DNA from: Poa pratensis
Lineage: Eukaryota > Streptophyta > Magnoliopsida > Poales > Poaceae
Direction of reading: 5' to 3'
NCBI GenBank assembly: GCA_947311845.1
Contig: CAMZMU010000116.1
Span: 3,524,421 to 3,588,420 of the forward strand
Length of the DNA stretch: 64,000 nt
In this document: positions 44,576-55,165 of the stretch, piece by piece
How positions within the stretch are numbered: position 1 is the first letter of the stretch
Layout: every line of letters begins with the position of its first letter
The notes under the pieces: model-generated
What the model was told of the DNA's origin: nothing
Database searches by the model: none
The model's input: the letters and a program-made list of their open reading frames with translations, nothing else
Position numbers and translations under genes: made by a program

Positions 44576-44700
44576 GGGTTTTTTAATGGATTCCCCTTAG
44601 TTGCCTCCTCAGACTCAGTTTTGCCCCTAGGTGCGAATCGTCCTCAGTTTTGCCCCTAGTTTGTTCGCGGCTGCTATAGTTTGCCCCGAACGGCAAGTTT
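44576..44700 (+). repeat. Left terminal inverted repeat of the Mutator-like element
   Basis: It contains two direct copies of CTCAGTTTTGCCCCTAG (about 44613 and 44643). It is imperfectly complementary to 53765-53891. Confidence 0.8.
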
Positions 44701-45412
44701 GAAGTCTATTCCGTCTGATGGCGTTACTGACAGTGGGCCCTGGTGGGACCGCCTAACTGCCTATGTGGCCGGAACTTACAGGAATTTCTTTCTTTTTGAA
44801 GATTAAGAAAGATCCGAAATAACTTGAAATAAGGTGGGACCGCCCAACTGCCTGATCCCCAATCTATCAGTGCGCGCCCTGCTCCCGACCGGCCGTCGCC
44901 AGCACCACCACTAGCGCCGCCGCCACCAGCGCCGCCACCAGCACCACCTACGCCGCCACGGCCGTCCCGCGTCGCCACCAGATCCCACCACCAGATCCGC
45001 CGACCCCATAAGATCCGCCGCCGCCGCCAGGGGCACTCGTTCCGCCACGGCGGCCGCCACCTGCTCGACCCGCGGCGGGGCTCCTTCCGTGCGCCTGGCC
45101 GGAGCGCTGACATTTGAGGGGCTGGTGCACCCCACCAGGACATTGGCGGCGAAATGGAGAGCAGCAGCGACCCCGGAGTATTTGGCATGGCACGCATCGG
45201 GCCGGAGACCCGCCGCGTCCATGACTGGGTTCCCGAGGGGTAAGGCTTCCAATTTAGCTTGTGTGTGCATTTCAACAGTGGATTCGACATAGGATGATAT
45301 ATATTTCTGCAATTGGACATAGATTGCTTGTGCATTTGAGGTTAATTCTGCAATTGGAGTTTTGTGTGCATTTGAGCTTTTGCTGATTGCGTCTCTGTTT
45401 TCTTTGGTTAGG

Positions 45413-48299
45413 ATGGAGTTGCGGTATGCTTTCTTGTTGATCATTAGAAGGGACCGGTACATCGTGGATGTAGACAGTAAGAAGAAATTCCATGGAGGTT
45501 TCGATTATTTTTTGCCAATGGATTGCAACTGGAGTTTCAGACAGTTTGGGGAGGTCGTTTGCAGCACATATCCTTGGGGTTTGCATGACGAAGTGGAATT
45601 CAAATATTACGATGGGGACACAAATTGGGTGAAAGTTAGCAATGATGCAGAACTGGCTACCATGTTTGCTAAACATAAGGAGACAGATACATTTCATATG
45701 AGGCTGCAAGTTGATGTGGTTGTGCCGGAAGTTAGACCTAGGGAGACAGGTTCATCTTCTCGGACAGAAACATCTCGTCGGAAAGCCACTTCTAGCCAGA
45801 ATAGTTCAGTTCATCCAAATGGACGTGGTCGCTCGACAAGCGTGGGCAGAAGGGACCCTGATGAAGTGGAGGCAGATGCTGACATCTCTTGGGATGATGA
45901 AGAGAGGCTATATGGTGATGTTGTTCAGAATTTACGACGGGCATCTGGTGCTGCTGAAATCCCAGATGAGGCTGACAATGAGGAAGAAGATGATGAGGAG
46001 GAAGACCTTCCAGCTGTTGAGTGGGATCCTGAGAACCCTCATATGGCAGTAGGTACAATTTTTGCATCCATGAGTGAGTGTAGAAATGCCTTTGTGACGT
46101 ACTGCATCAAGGCAGAACGTGCGTTCATCGTTGACAAGAGCGATAAAAATCGTTACACACTGCATTGTGTGACTGAGGGTTGTCCATGGAGGATGCACAC
46201 ATCCAAAATGCGAAGAAGCAGGAATATTCAGGTCAAAGTGAACCCTTTTAGCCACACATGCGAAGAATCGACTCTCAGGAAGGAAACACTCAGTAAAGCC
46301 AAGTCAAAATGGGTGGCAGAAGCAGTAAAGAAGTGGGTGACAGAAAACCATCAAGTGGGTACAAAGGAATTAATGAAAAACATCAAAGACAAGTTCAAGA
46401 TAGATTTACCATACATGAGGGTTTTCAATGGTAAAGAAAAAGCTATGGAATCTATCTATGGTAACTGGCATGAAAGTTTTGAATTGTTGTATTCATTCAA
46501 AGCTGAAGTGGGGAGGACCAGCCCAGGAAGTATTGTTGAAATTGATCACCACTCCGTGGAGTACACATTGAAGGGAGTGACAAGGACCAAGGAATGCTTT
46601 AGGAGGGTTTTTGTGTGCTTTGAGGCTTGTTGCCGTGGGTTTTTGGCAGGCTGCAGGCCATATTTGGCTATTGATGCTACCTTTCTCACAGGGAGGTTTA
46701 AAGGACAGTTAGTAGCAGCTTGTGCAGTTGATGCACACAATTTTGTATTTCCAGTTGCATACGGTGTGCTGGAGACAGAGTCTGAGGAGAGCTGGACTTG
46801 GTTTTTGCAGAATCTGCGGCGTGCCATTGCACATCCAGAGGGGTTGGTAATTCATACAGATGCCTGCAAGGGTTTAGAGGTGGCTGTGGACAATGTGTTC
46901 CCTGGAGTAGAGCATAGGGAATGCATGCGTCACCTTGCTGCAAATTTTGTGAAGAAATTCAAAGGAAAGATATATACTGACAATTTATGGCCAGCATCTT
47001 TGACTTGTAGTGTGAGGAAGCATAACTACCACATGAGGCAGTTATACACGAATCCCAAAGTGAAGGAATACTTGGAAACACACCACTCTAAGTTATGGGC
47101 CAGAAGCCAATTCAGTGAACTGAGCAAAGTTGATTATGTGCATAATAATCTTGCAGAGTCTTTCAACTCAACCATCCGGAAACTAAAGGATCTTTATTTG
47201 GTGGATTTGCTTGACAAGATAAGGATAGAATACGCGCAGAAGTTTCATTATCGTGATGGAATAGCTGAGGCAAAATTCATGGCCACATTATCATCCCTTC
47301 CGTGATGAACGAACTGAAGCAGAAAATAGTAGGCTTGGTAATGAACATGATTCTATTGTCGGATACCACAGCAGAGGTCACAATATTTGATAAAAACGAG
47401 AAACCCTGGAGATATCCAGTGGATTTAGAAGCTAGAACTTTGCAGTTGTAGGAAATGGCAAATAACTGGGTTGCCATGCATTCATGCTTTGTTTTTCATC
47501 ACTTCTCTGTCAGGTCCAGCAGGGAACATACAGCAGTATGTGCATGAGTACTACTCTGTTGCAAGGTTCAAAACCACATATGCACTTACCTTGCCTGCTT
47601 TGGAGGGAAAACAACAATGGGACAGGGTCGACCCTGGATTCAAGCTTTGCGCTCCAGTTCTGAAGAGAGCAGCAGGTAGACCGAGAAAGACTCGGTTCAA
47701 GCGTCGCAGCGAAGGAGCTGGACTAGGAGCAAGGATGCGCAAGTGCAAAAGGTGTGGTGGGTCTGGTCATTTCGGTAACAAGTGTAATAATGCAGTAGAT
47801 CCAGCGTTCGGAGAGTTTTCCGATGAAAATCTTGGTCCAGATGATGCTGCTGAAAATGAGGGTTTAGATGCTGCTGCTGAAAATGAGGGTTCAGATGCTG
47901 CTGCTCCAAACGATGCTGAACCAGAATCTGTTGGAGATGTTGAACCAGAAGATGATGCAGATGCTGAACCAGAAGATGATGCAGATGCTGAACCAGAAGA
48001 TGCTGCAGATGCTGACAATGATGATAATGATGGTGACCAACCTTCTGCTAGGTATGTAAATGTTGTACATTTATCACTTTATGTTCTGCTCCAATTTGTG
48101 CTGAAAATTATCTCACTTTTCGTATAGATCACAAGGAGAAGAGAAGAAGAAAGTTCTGCTCCAGAAGAAAGTTAAGTTACCGACACCCAAGAGGAGAAGA
48201 GAAGAAGCAGTGAGCTCAGTGATAACAAGGAGCACAAGGAGCAAAATGGTGGCAAGTACCACAAGGATCACCAGGAGCAAAGTGGTGGCGCCCTTTTGA
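45413..48299 (+). pseudogene. MURA-type (MuDR/MULE) transposase with two compensating frameshifts
   Basis: Starts MELRYAFLLIIRRDRYIVDV, just after a TTTGGTTAG acceptor-like site. The N-terminal PB1-like part is followed by an acidic linker, the MuDR DNA-binding region (FVTYCIKAERAFIVDKSDKN) and the MULE core with Asp at about residue 421 (AIDATFL), Asp at about 483 (IHTDACKG) and Glu at about 582 (NNLAESFNST). Then come the SWIM zinc region, the CKRCGGSGHFGNKC knuckle (47742) and an Asp/Glu/Pro repeat tail. An intron at 48052-48127 (GT...TATAG) leads in frame to a basic last exon ending VVAPF at 48299. A 1-nt loss at 47276 and a 1-nt gain at about 47440 put the 55 codons between them, including the start of the SWIM motif, out of frame. 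Otherwise it is complete, so it was recently functional or the indels are sequence errors. Confidence 0.9.
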
Positions 48300-48639
48300 A
48301 TGAAACATTATGAATAAACTTATGTGTTATAATGTTTTTCATTGAGAATTGTTTTTCATTCATGTAATAAACTTATGTGTTATGATGTTTCAATGTTTGA
48401 TGTACAATTATGCACGTTAGTTCATTAATTCTAGCCATTTTGTGAGGTACAACTCATCGTCGCCGGAAATGTGCTACAAATGTGCTCCAAATGTAGCCCA
48501 AACAGCCCCATTTCTAAGCCACTCATTTTTTCGACCTTCCCCAAATGATCTCAAACTCTAGGGTTAACATCTATTGCACTAATATAGTATCTCCAACTAA
48601 TTTTTAACTCAAAATTTGTTAAAAAATTGGTTTGACTTT

Positions 48640-49960
48640 TGTTGACCAATTTTGAAATATTCAAAAAATATTCAACAAACATCAAAAAAATGCACATCCA
48701 GTTCACATGGTCTTAGTTTGTCATGTACTAACATCTCCAACTGATAAACAATGTAAAGATACATATTAATCAAGAAATGCTTCAATATGGTGTGAGATTT
48801 GAGATGTGAGATTTCAAATCACTTCTTGTTTAACATGTATGTAGACCTTGTTTATCTGTTGGAGATGTTAGTACATGATAAACTAAGACCATGTGCACTG
48901 GATTTGCATTTTTTTTTTATGTTTTTTGAATATCTTATGATTATTTCAAAACCGGGTCAACAAAAGTCAACCAGATTTGAAATAATCATAAGATATTCAA
49001 CAAACATAAAAAAAATGCAAATCCAGTGCACATGGTCTTATTTTGTCATGTACTAACATCTCCAACAGATAAACAAGGTCTACATACATGTTAAACAAGA
49101 AGTGCTTTGAAGCACTTCTTGTTTAACATGTATGTAGACCTTGTTTATCTGTTGGAGATGTTAGTACATGATAAACTAAGACCATGTGCACTGGATTTGC
49201 ATTTTTTTGATGTTTTTTGAATATCTTATGATTATTTCAAAACCGGGTCAACAAAAGTCAACCAGATTTGAAATAATCATAAGATATTCAACAAACATCA
49301 AAAAAAATGCAAATCCAGTGCACATGGTCTTATTTTGTCATGTACTAACATCTCCAACAGATAAACAAGGTCTACATACATGTTAAACAAGAAATGCTTC
49401 AATATGGTATGAAATCTCACATCTCAAACTATGATAGTTTGAGATGTGAGATCTCAAACTATGAACTCTATAGTTTGAGATGTGAGATTTCAAAGCACTT
49501 CTTGTTTAACATGTATGTAGACCTTGTTTATCTGTTGGAGATGTTAGTACATGACAAAATAAGACCATGTGCACTGGATTTGCATTTTTTTGATGTTTTT
49601 TGAATATCTTATGATTATTTCAAAACCGGGTCAACAAAAGTTTTGAAATAATCATAAGATATTCAAAAAACATCAAAAAAATGCAAATCCAGTGCACATG
49701 GTCTTATTTTGTCATGTACTAACATCTCCAACAGATAAACAAGGTCTACATACATGTTACACAAGAAGTGATTTGAAATCTCACATCTCAAACTATAGAG
49801 TTCATACCATATTGAATCATCTCTTGTTTAATATGTATCTAGACCTTGTTTATCAGTTGGAGCTGCTAGTACATGACAAACTAAGACTATGTGCACTGGA
49901 TTTGCATTTTTTTGATCTTTTTTGAATATCTTGTGATTATTTCAAATTCGGCCTATTTCA
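48640..49960. repeat. Tandem array of ~280-bp near-perfect palindromes
   Basis: Each unit has an arm of ~126 bp (for example 48824-48950), a ~25-bp loop and the complementary arm (48976-49102). Unit starts at about 48831, 49114 and 49497 are direct repeats; half-units flank the array on both sides (48650-48800 and 49815-49950). Where arms meet there are further palindromes such as GTGCTTTGAAGCAC (49103) and TCTCAAACTAT inverted repeats (49425-49490). The DNA has no coding potential and can fold as consecutive long hairpins. Confidence 0.9.
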
Positions 49961-50298
49961 CACTATATTTAAGCATAGTGCAAAATCAAATTCAGGCCAA
50001 ATCAAGACACATATAATGACTATGTGCGATGGTTTTGTATTTTTTCAATTTTTGTTGAATTATCTATGCGAAGGATTTTAGATAAACCCTACCGAGCATC
50101 CTGGACCGTTCATCTGACTCTGCCGCGCTTAACTGCTGCCGTGCGATCAGGTCTTCTAGAAGGAATCACGAGCAATCCGTGGGAGCACCGTTTCTTCGAC
50201 ATGATTGGCCAGCGTTTTTTTCTTCTCTGCGACGCGAGAACTGTTGGACCGTTTCAAATACCCCGCCCCGCGGCCAGCGCGCGCTCACTCCCGCCGCG

Positions 50299-50891
50299 AT
50301 GCCTCCGCGCCGCCGCTCCCAATCCGGCTACCTCGGCGTCCGTGAGCACTCGAACGGGACGTTCACCGCCGAGATCCGGTCCGGCGACAGCCGCGTCCCC
50401 CTCGGACGTTCGGGACCGCGACGGAGGCCGCCCGCGCGTACGACGCGGCGGCGTGGAGGCTCAACCGCCCGCGCCGCTCGATGAACTTGCAGGACTGCCG
50501 CGACGCGCAGGAGGCGGCCAGCCTGGCGCCTGAGCCGCGCCTCGTCACCGCAAAAGACCGCCGCGCGCACCGCTTCCGCGCGACGCTCCGCCTGGTCGAC
50601 GAGCGCGACCAGCGCGCCGTCGACGATTGGTACCGGAACCATCCGGAAGAAGAGCTCGCCGAACTCGAGTTCTGGAACACCCGCGCGGGCGAGTGGGCGG
50701 AGCGGCGCGCCGAGCGCCACGAAGAGCGGGAGGAGCGCCGCCGAGCGAAGGAGCAGGCTGAGGCGGACATGGAGGCAGGCCTCGCCAACTGGCCCGCCGG
50801 CGACCCCAGGTGGCTCGCGCTGCGGGAGGAGATTTCGGAGACCACCAACTCCGATTCCGATTTCTCCTCAGACTTCGACTTTGAGTTCTAG
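50299..50891 (+). pseudogene. AP2/ERF-domain protein gene, 1-nt frameshift in the domain
   Basis: The first frame reads MPPRRRSQSGYLGVREHSNG then TFTAEIRSGDSRVPLG, the first half of an AP2 domain (xGVRxxxxGxxxAEIR). At 50405-50406 one base is missing (CTCGGACG, where one more base is needed before ACG). The second half continues in the shifted frame, with FGTATEAARAYDAAAW, then RPRRSMNLQDCRDAQEAA and a 130-residue Arg/Glu-rich C-terminal region (EERRRAKEQAEADMEAG), ending in an acidic-aromatic tail SDFDFEF at 50891. An AP2 domain with such a helical tail is common in Triticeae mobile DNA and is not a typical ERF regulator. It lies inside the Mutator-like element, on the transposase strand. 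Confidence 0.8.
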
Positions 50892-51652
50892 TTCATCGAT
50901 TCGTAGTTATTAGGGTTATTGAACCGACTGTTTAGGGTTTAGGATCGAATCGTCTGTTCGTGTAATGAATCGTGTTCGTCCAAGTTCATCTATATATCTA
51001 TATTTGCAGTCTATTTTACTGTATTTTTTTATTTGATTTTATTTGAAAAAAGAGTCTGCTAAAACCATCCGCGCCAACTAGGTTTGCGGCGCGGCATTTT
51101 AACGCGTCTAAGGTGGATCCGCCGGTGACTCTCATCGTCACAAATTTTAACAAATCAACTGTTACCTGCCCCGAGTGTAGAATTAATGCAAAGAGGGCCA
51201 GACTTTGGCAGTTTTTTCATCTCTTTCCATTAATGCACGGGGCACGCGTTGGTCCGTTCTGCCTCTTGCTTCCTCGGTCTCCGTTGTGCTGCACAGCTAG
51301 TTAACGCAGAGGTTTTATGCATGCGTGTGCGTAAGACTTTGGACTTGCTTTCACCTCTTTGCGTTAATGCACGCATGCAGGGTCACGTCGTGCAGGGTCA
51401 CGTCGCATCCTAGCCCAGCTATTTTTGCAGTCACCGCATTGACCGCAACGCAGCTTCACGACGTGGCGCGCGCGCACGTACTACTAAGCCTAATTCACAC
51501 TCGTCATCACGTCTTTCACACAGTTGCGCCCGTTACTTCTTCATCTACCCCAATTAATTCACACTCCTCATCGGGTCTGTAAATAGTGCCAAGCCAACTT
51601 CCCTTCTTCTCATCCATCTCCAGCCCCTTTGCCTCCTCCTCCCTCTACCACC

Positions 51653-52104
51653 ATGTCGACCTACTCTCTCCCTTCCAGCCCCGAGTCCATCAGCGACGAG
51701 GACAACCACCCAAACCGTCGAGGCTGGTGGGAGGCGCCGGAGGAGCCGGAGGAGAAACCTCTGAAGCGTGTGCGTCGGGCCCCTTCGTCCACAATCCCGA
51801 CCCCGACGAGGTCAAGAAGATCGCCAACCGCTCCGACAAGAAACGCCAGCGCCTCCTCGCCATCCAGGAGAACAAGGAGAAGAAGGAACTCGCCGCCGAC
51901 GAAGAGAGGGAGGAGGAGAAGGCGGCGGCGAGGGAGCGGCGCGCCATGCTGAAGCTCCGGGAAAGGGAGGATAAGCGGATCCGGGAGGACAATCTCCGGG
52001 CCTTGTCCAACCGCGAGATGGCGGACAGGGCGGCGGATTGGAGGGCGCCGGCGGCGGCGGCGTTGGCGTCGGCGTCAGCACTCCCAGCACCGCCGATGGA
52101 GTAG
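51653..52104 (+). pseudogene. Charged coiled-coil protein gene, frameshifted
   Basis: MSTYSLPSSPESISDEDNHP starts in one frame and runs to KPLKRVRR; near 51770 the reading moves to another frame, which reads SGPFVHNPDPDEVKKIANRS then a long Arg/Glu/Ala helix (EEREEEKAAARERRAMLKLR) and ends LPAPPME at 52104. One missing base (or two extra) explains the shift. The alternative, a start at 51586 in the second frame, gives a low-complexity N-terminus and is less likely. Function unknown; the layout (short acidic head, NPDPxEV motif, coiled coil) is reminiscent of other TE-borne grass ORFs. Confidence 0.5.
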
Positions 52105-52782
52105 GCCAACCCCCGGCGGTTGGCCGGCAGACGGAAGGGCGCCCGCAGACGAAGGGGCGCCAGCGGTTAGGGTTTAGGGCCCTATATGAAATGTAATTTT
52201 TCTTTTTTTAGTTTTATACATGTAATGTGGGTAGGGCCCCTCTATATGTAAAGTGGGGCCAATGTTTGTGCTAATATAAAATAGTGTTTGCTCGTGTTTG
52301 AATTATTTTTGAACAAAAGTAATCCACTAACTTCTAAATTAGCTTCACAACTCATCGTCAACGAAAATGTGCGTCAAATGTGATATTAAAACATGCATGA
52401 AAACTTTTAAACCAAAACTTATTCATATTATTAATCCCAATAGAAACATGCATGGAAACTTTTAAACCTAAACTTATCCAGCAATAACATGCTATGGAAA
52501 TAACATTTAAAACTAAACCTAAACCTAAAGTGTGCACGTCTGTTTTTTTGCTGAGAGCACTTCTTTTAATATTGGGCCTGTCTAGGTTTTACATGGGCCT
52601 GGCCTTTTCTCGTAGCCGTTTTCAAATTTTTTTTCTTCTACTGAACTGAACCTGAACTGAACATTGCACAAAATCATAAGAACTGAAACAAACCAAATCA
52701 GGGCTGGATTCCTGACGCATTTATTCCATGTCTTAGCCATACACAAATTGACCATGTCAAGCTAACTGGAACACTAACTACA

Positions 52783-53370
52783 TTATTTTTGACTAATGAT
52801 CAGCAAATAGACAACTCCAAGAACAATTGCACATAGATAAAAAATTGCAGCCAGCAGATTGCTCTGCTTCTTCAGATCGACAAGCTTCTCCAGCTGTTTG
52901 GCCATCTTCTTCAACTCGTCCTTCTGCACCCCATTCTGCACCGTAGCAACAACCCCTGTAGCAGATCCCAATTGCTCCACCGCCGGTGGCAAATTGGGCA
53001 CCAGGGATTTGCCCTCCATTTGATTCCTCTTGATGTACACATCAAGCCACTCGAAATGGCCACATGCCTGCAAATACGAAAACCCAAATCGGATGCATAC
53101 CCAAATCGGATGAAAACCCAAATCGGCTGAAACCCAAATTTGAGGAAACATAAAACGAAATTGAGAGGGGGGAAACACATATCTCACCTCCCCCGGCTGT
53201 TCTTTGCTCTCGCATATCACATACTCGCGCCCGCGGTTGCCGTTCTTGTCGCTCGTGGTGATCCGCCGCTTCAGGGACGCCGTCCGTCCGCACCCAGGGC
53301 ACCTTCCCAGCGGAACTGGACCGAAGCGCGGCCATTTAGAGTCGGAGACGGAAGCGGAGCTCATCGACAT
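52783..53370 (-). CDS. GRF-type zinc finger protein with C-terminal transmembrane helix, 2 exons
   Basis: Exon 1 is 53370-53188, the intron 53187-53068 (GTGAGA...TTTGCAG, phase 0, 120 bp) and exon 2 53067-52783: 155 residues. Starts MSMSSASVSDSKWPRF; zinc ligands Cys24-x2-Cys27 (RCPGCG), Cys53 (EYVICESKEQPGE) and Cys63 in ACGHFEWLD, the GRF zinc-finger pattern split by the intron. A short coiled coil (KDELKKMAKQLEKLVDLKKQ) and a hydrophobic helix (NLLAAIFYLCAIVLGVVYLL) end the protein, suggesting tail anchoring in a membrane. It lies about 520 bp from the right end of the Mutator-like element, convergent with the transposase, as mudrB lies in maize MuDR. The frame also stays open upstream of 53370, but that part is low-complexity. 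No defect seen. Confidence 0.75.
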   Translation of the reverse strand: MSMSSASVSDSKWPRFGPVPLGRCPGCGRTASLKRRITTSDKNGNRGREYVICESKEQPGEVRYVFPPSQFRFMFPQIWVSADLGFHPIWVCIRFGFSYLQACGHFEWLDVYIKRNQMEGKSLVPNLPPAVEQLGSATGVVATVQNGVQKDELKKMAKQLEKLVDLKKQSNLLAAIFYLCAIVLGVVYLLIISQK

Positions 53371-53764
53371 GCCGCTGGAGAAGAAGGGGATGTCGCCCCT
53401 GTAGCTGTACCAGACGGCCGCACCCTCCACGGCGATCTTCCAACCGTCGGCGGCGCTACCCGTGGACGCCGCCCTCTCCGTCGCCCGCGTCCGGCTCCTT
53501 CCTATCAACAGGGTCGCCGCCCACCTCTGCGTGTGGCCGCCCTCTCCGTCGCTCGGCTGATTTTCCTGCTCACCGCTGCGAGCTCCGGGCCGCGCTCCGC
53601 TGCTTTTACAGCGCAGCCGCAAGCAAACGGTCAACAGCTGGGTCCCACAAGCCGCGCCAACGGTTCTATTATGGGTCCCACAAGCCGCGGCCGACGGTTG
53701 TCTTCTGGGACCCATAAGTCAGCAGTCAACGGTTGTATTCTGGGTCCCACAAGTCAGCAGACCT

Positions 53765-53891
53765 GACGGAGACGGCAAGAGTCACGGAACGAATCCTTGC
53801 GCACAAACTAGGGGCAAAACTGAGGTCCATTCGCGACTGAGGGTAAAACTGAGGTCGTGGACACAACTGAGGGCAGTCTGATAATTAACCC
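53765..53891 (-). repeat. Right terminal inverted repeat of the Mutator-like element
   Basis: The complement carries CTCAGTTTTACCCTCAG and CTCAGTTTTGCCCCTAG in the same order and spacing as the left end, then GTTTGTGCGC against GTTTGTTCGC. Confidence 0.8.
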
Positions 53892-54500
53892 ATAAAACTG
53901 GTGTACGGGTTGATATTCTTGTTTGCTTACATAAACCTTGCTAGCCTAAACTCTGTACTGAGAGGGAATGCTTCTCGTGCATCCAAATCCTTGAGCCAAA
54001 ATCCATGCCATTTGTGTCCACCATAACTAACTATATGTGGTATTTCCTTGCCACTCCAAGTAAATTTTTCATGTGCTACCTTTAAATTATTCAAAATGTT
54101 ATTATTCCCTTTTTGTGTCAATGTTTACGAGCTCATGAGGAATTAGTGTGGTTATTCTTTATTCTGGTTGTCAAATGGACTTTACACCTGGACTAGTGGC
54201 ATATACATCCGCTTATCCAATAACTTGCAAAAAGAGCTGGCAACGGGGTGCCCAGTCTCAATTAATTACAACTTTAACCAATTAATTATCTTCACACTTT
54301 TGCCCTGATTCATCAGTAAGCAATGACAAATCAGTGAAATATCTGCATGTGTGTAAACAAAAGAGAAAGAGGGATGATCTCCCTTGCTGGTAGAAATAAT
54401 GTCCTTCATGGGAGCCGCTCTTAAAAGTCCGTTTGACAGGTAGAATACTGTTATCACCCGCTACCATTCGTTGACAATTAACAAACACCTCTCAAAAATA

Positions 54501-54587
54501 GATACTCCTCCATGGTATGTGATTGATGGAAGGCACCCGAGGATTCGGTTAGCCATGGCTTGTGTAAGCAAGGTTGGGAGGAGTATC
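54501..54587 (+). other. Conserved hairpin in element D
   Basis: GATACTCCTCC (54501-54511) and GGAGGAGTATC (54577-54587) form a perfect 11-bp stem. Compared with the copy in element A, a T-A pair here replaces C-G there, so pairing is kept while sequence changes. Confidence 0.7.
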
Positions 54588-55165
54588 AAATATTTTATGC
54601 AATCTCTATATGTTTTCAAAAACCTAAAAGTTCTAGCACATGACTTAATCCCTGCTTCCCTCTGCGAAGGGCCTTTCTTTTACTTTTATGTTGAGTCAGT
54701 TTTCCTATTCTTTCTGTCTTCCACAAGCAAACACTAGTGTCAACTTTGTTACAACATGGGTTATATGCAACGTATTGGACTTGTTATATTGCTTTGTGTT
54801 GACATTATCCATGAGATAAATATGTTAAAAGTTGAAGCAAATGCTGAAGCTTAATTCTTCCTTTGTGTTGATTGAATACCTTTTATTAGAAACTATTGCT
54901 TTATGAGTTAACAACTATGCAAAACAGTTTGATGCTTGTCTTGAAAGTACTATTCATGAAAACGTTTAGTTTGTGTGATTCATTGTTTACTCATTATCTA
55001 TTTGGTAGCAAATTATAGACCATTGACTTGGATCACTTTATTCGTTTACATGTGCCTTACAATATTATATGATCAAGATTATGTTGGTAGCATGTCACCT
55101 CAAAAATTATTTTGTTTTTATCGTTTACCTACTCGAGGACGAGCAGGAACTAAGCTTGGGGATAC

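Larger units (their letters stand above)
44576..53891. mobile_element. 9.3-kb Mutator-like element with MURA and convergent GRF gene
   Basis: The ends are imperfect inverted repeats of about 110-130 bp. The left end reads GGGTTTTTTAATGG, then CTCAGTTTTGCCCCTAG twice; the complement of the right end reads GGGTTAATTATCAG, then CTCAGTTTTACCCTCAG and CTCAGTTTTGCCCCTAG. The flanks ATAAAACTT (44567-44575) and ATAAAACTG (53892-53900) are a 9-bp target duplication with one mismatch. The element sits in element D. Its contents from left: transposase pseudogene (plus), array of palindromes, AP2-like and coiled-coil pseudogenes (plus), GRF-zinc-finger gene (minus). The AP2/coiled-coil segment could belong to a further nested element, but I found no ends for it. 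Confidence 0.85.

Noticed and set aside
44724..45462. Long minus-strand ORFs (203 and 183 codons) at the left end of the Mutator-like element
   Set aside because: Low-complexity Gly/Arg/Ala frames opposite a GC-rich leader; no protein features. The region is more likely the transposase 5' UTR, possibly with an intron ending at 45412.
48640..49960. CRISPR-like or satellite array
   Set aside because: Units are inverted-repeat hairpins in plant mobile DNA, not regularly spaced direct repeats with unique spacers.
51586..52104. 172-codon frame as an intact gene starting at 51586
   Set aside because: Its first ~60 residues are low-complexity; the natural start MSTYSLPSSP is in another frame, so a frameshifted gene fits better.
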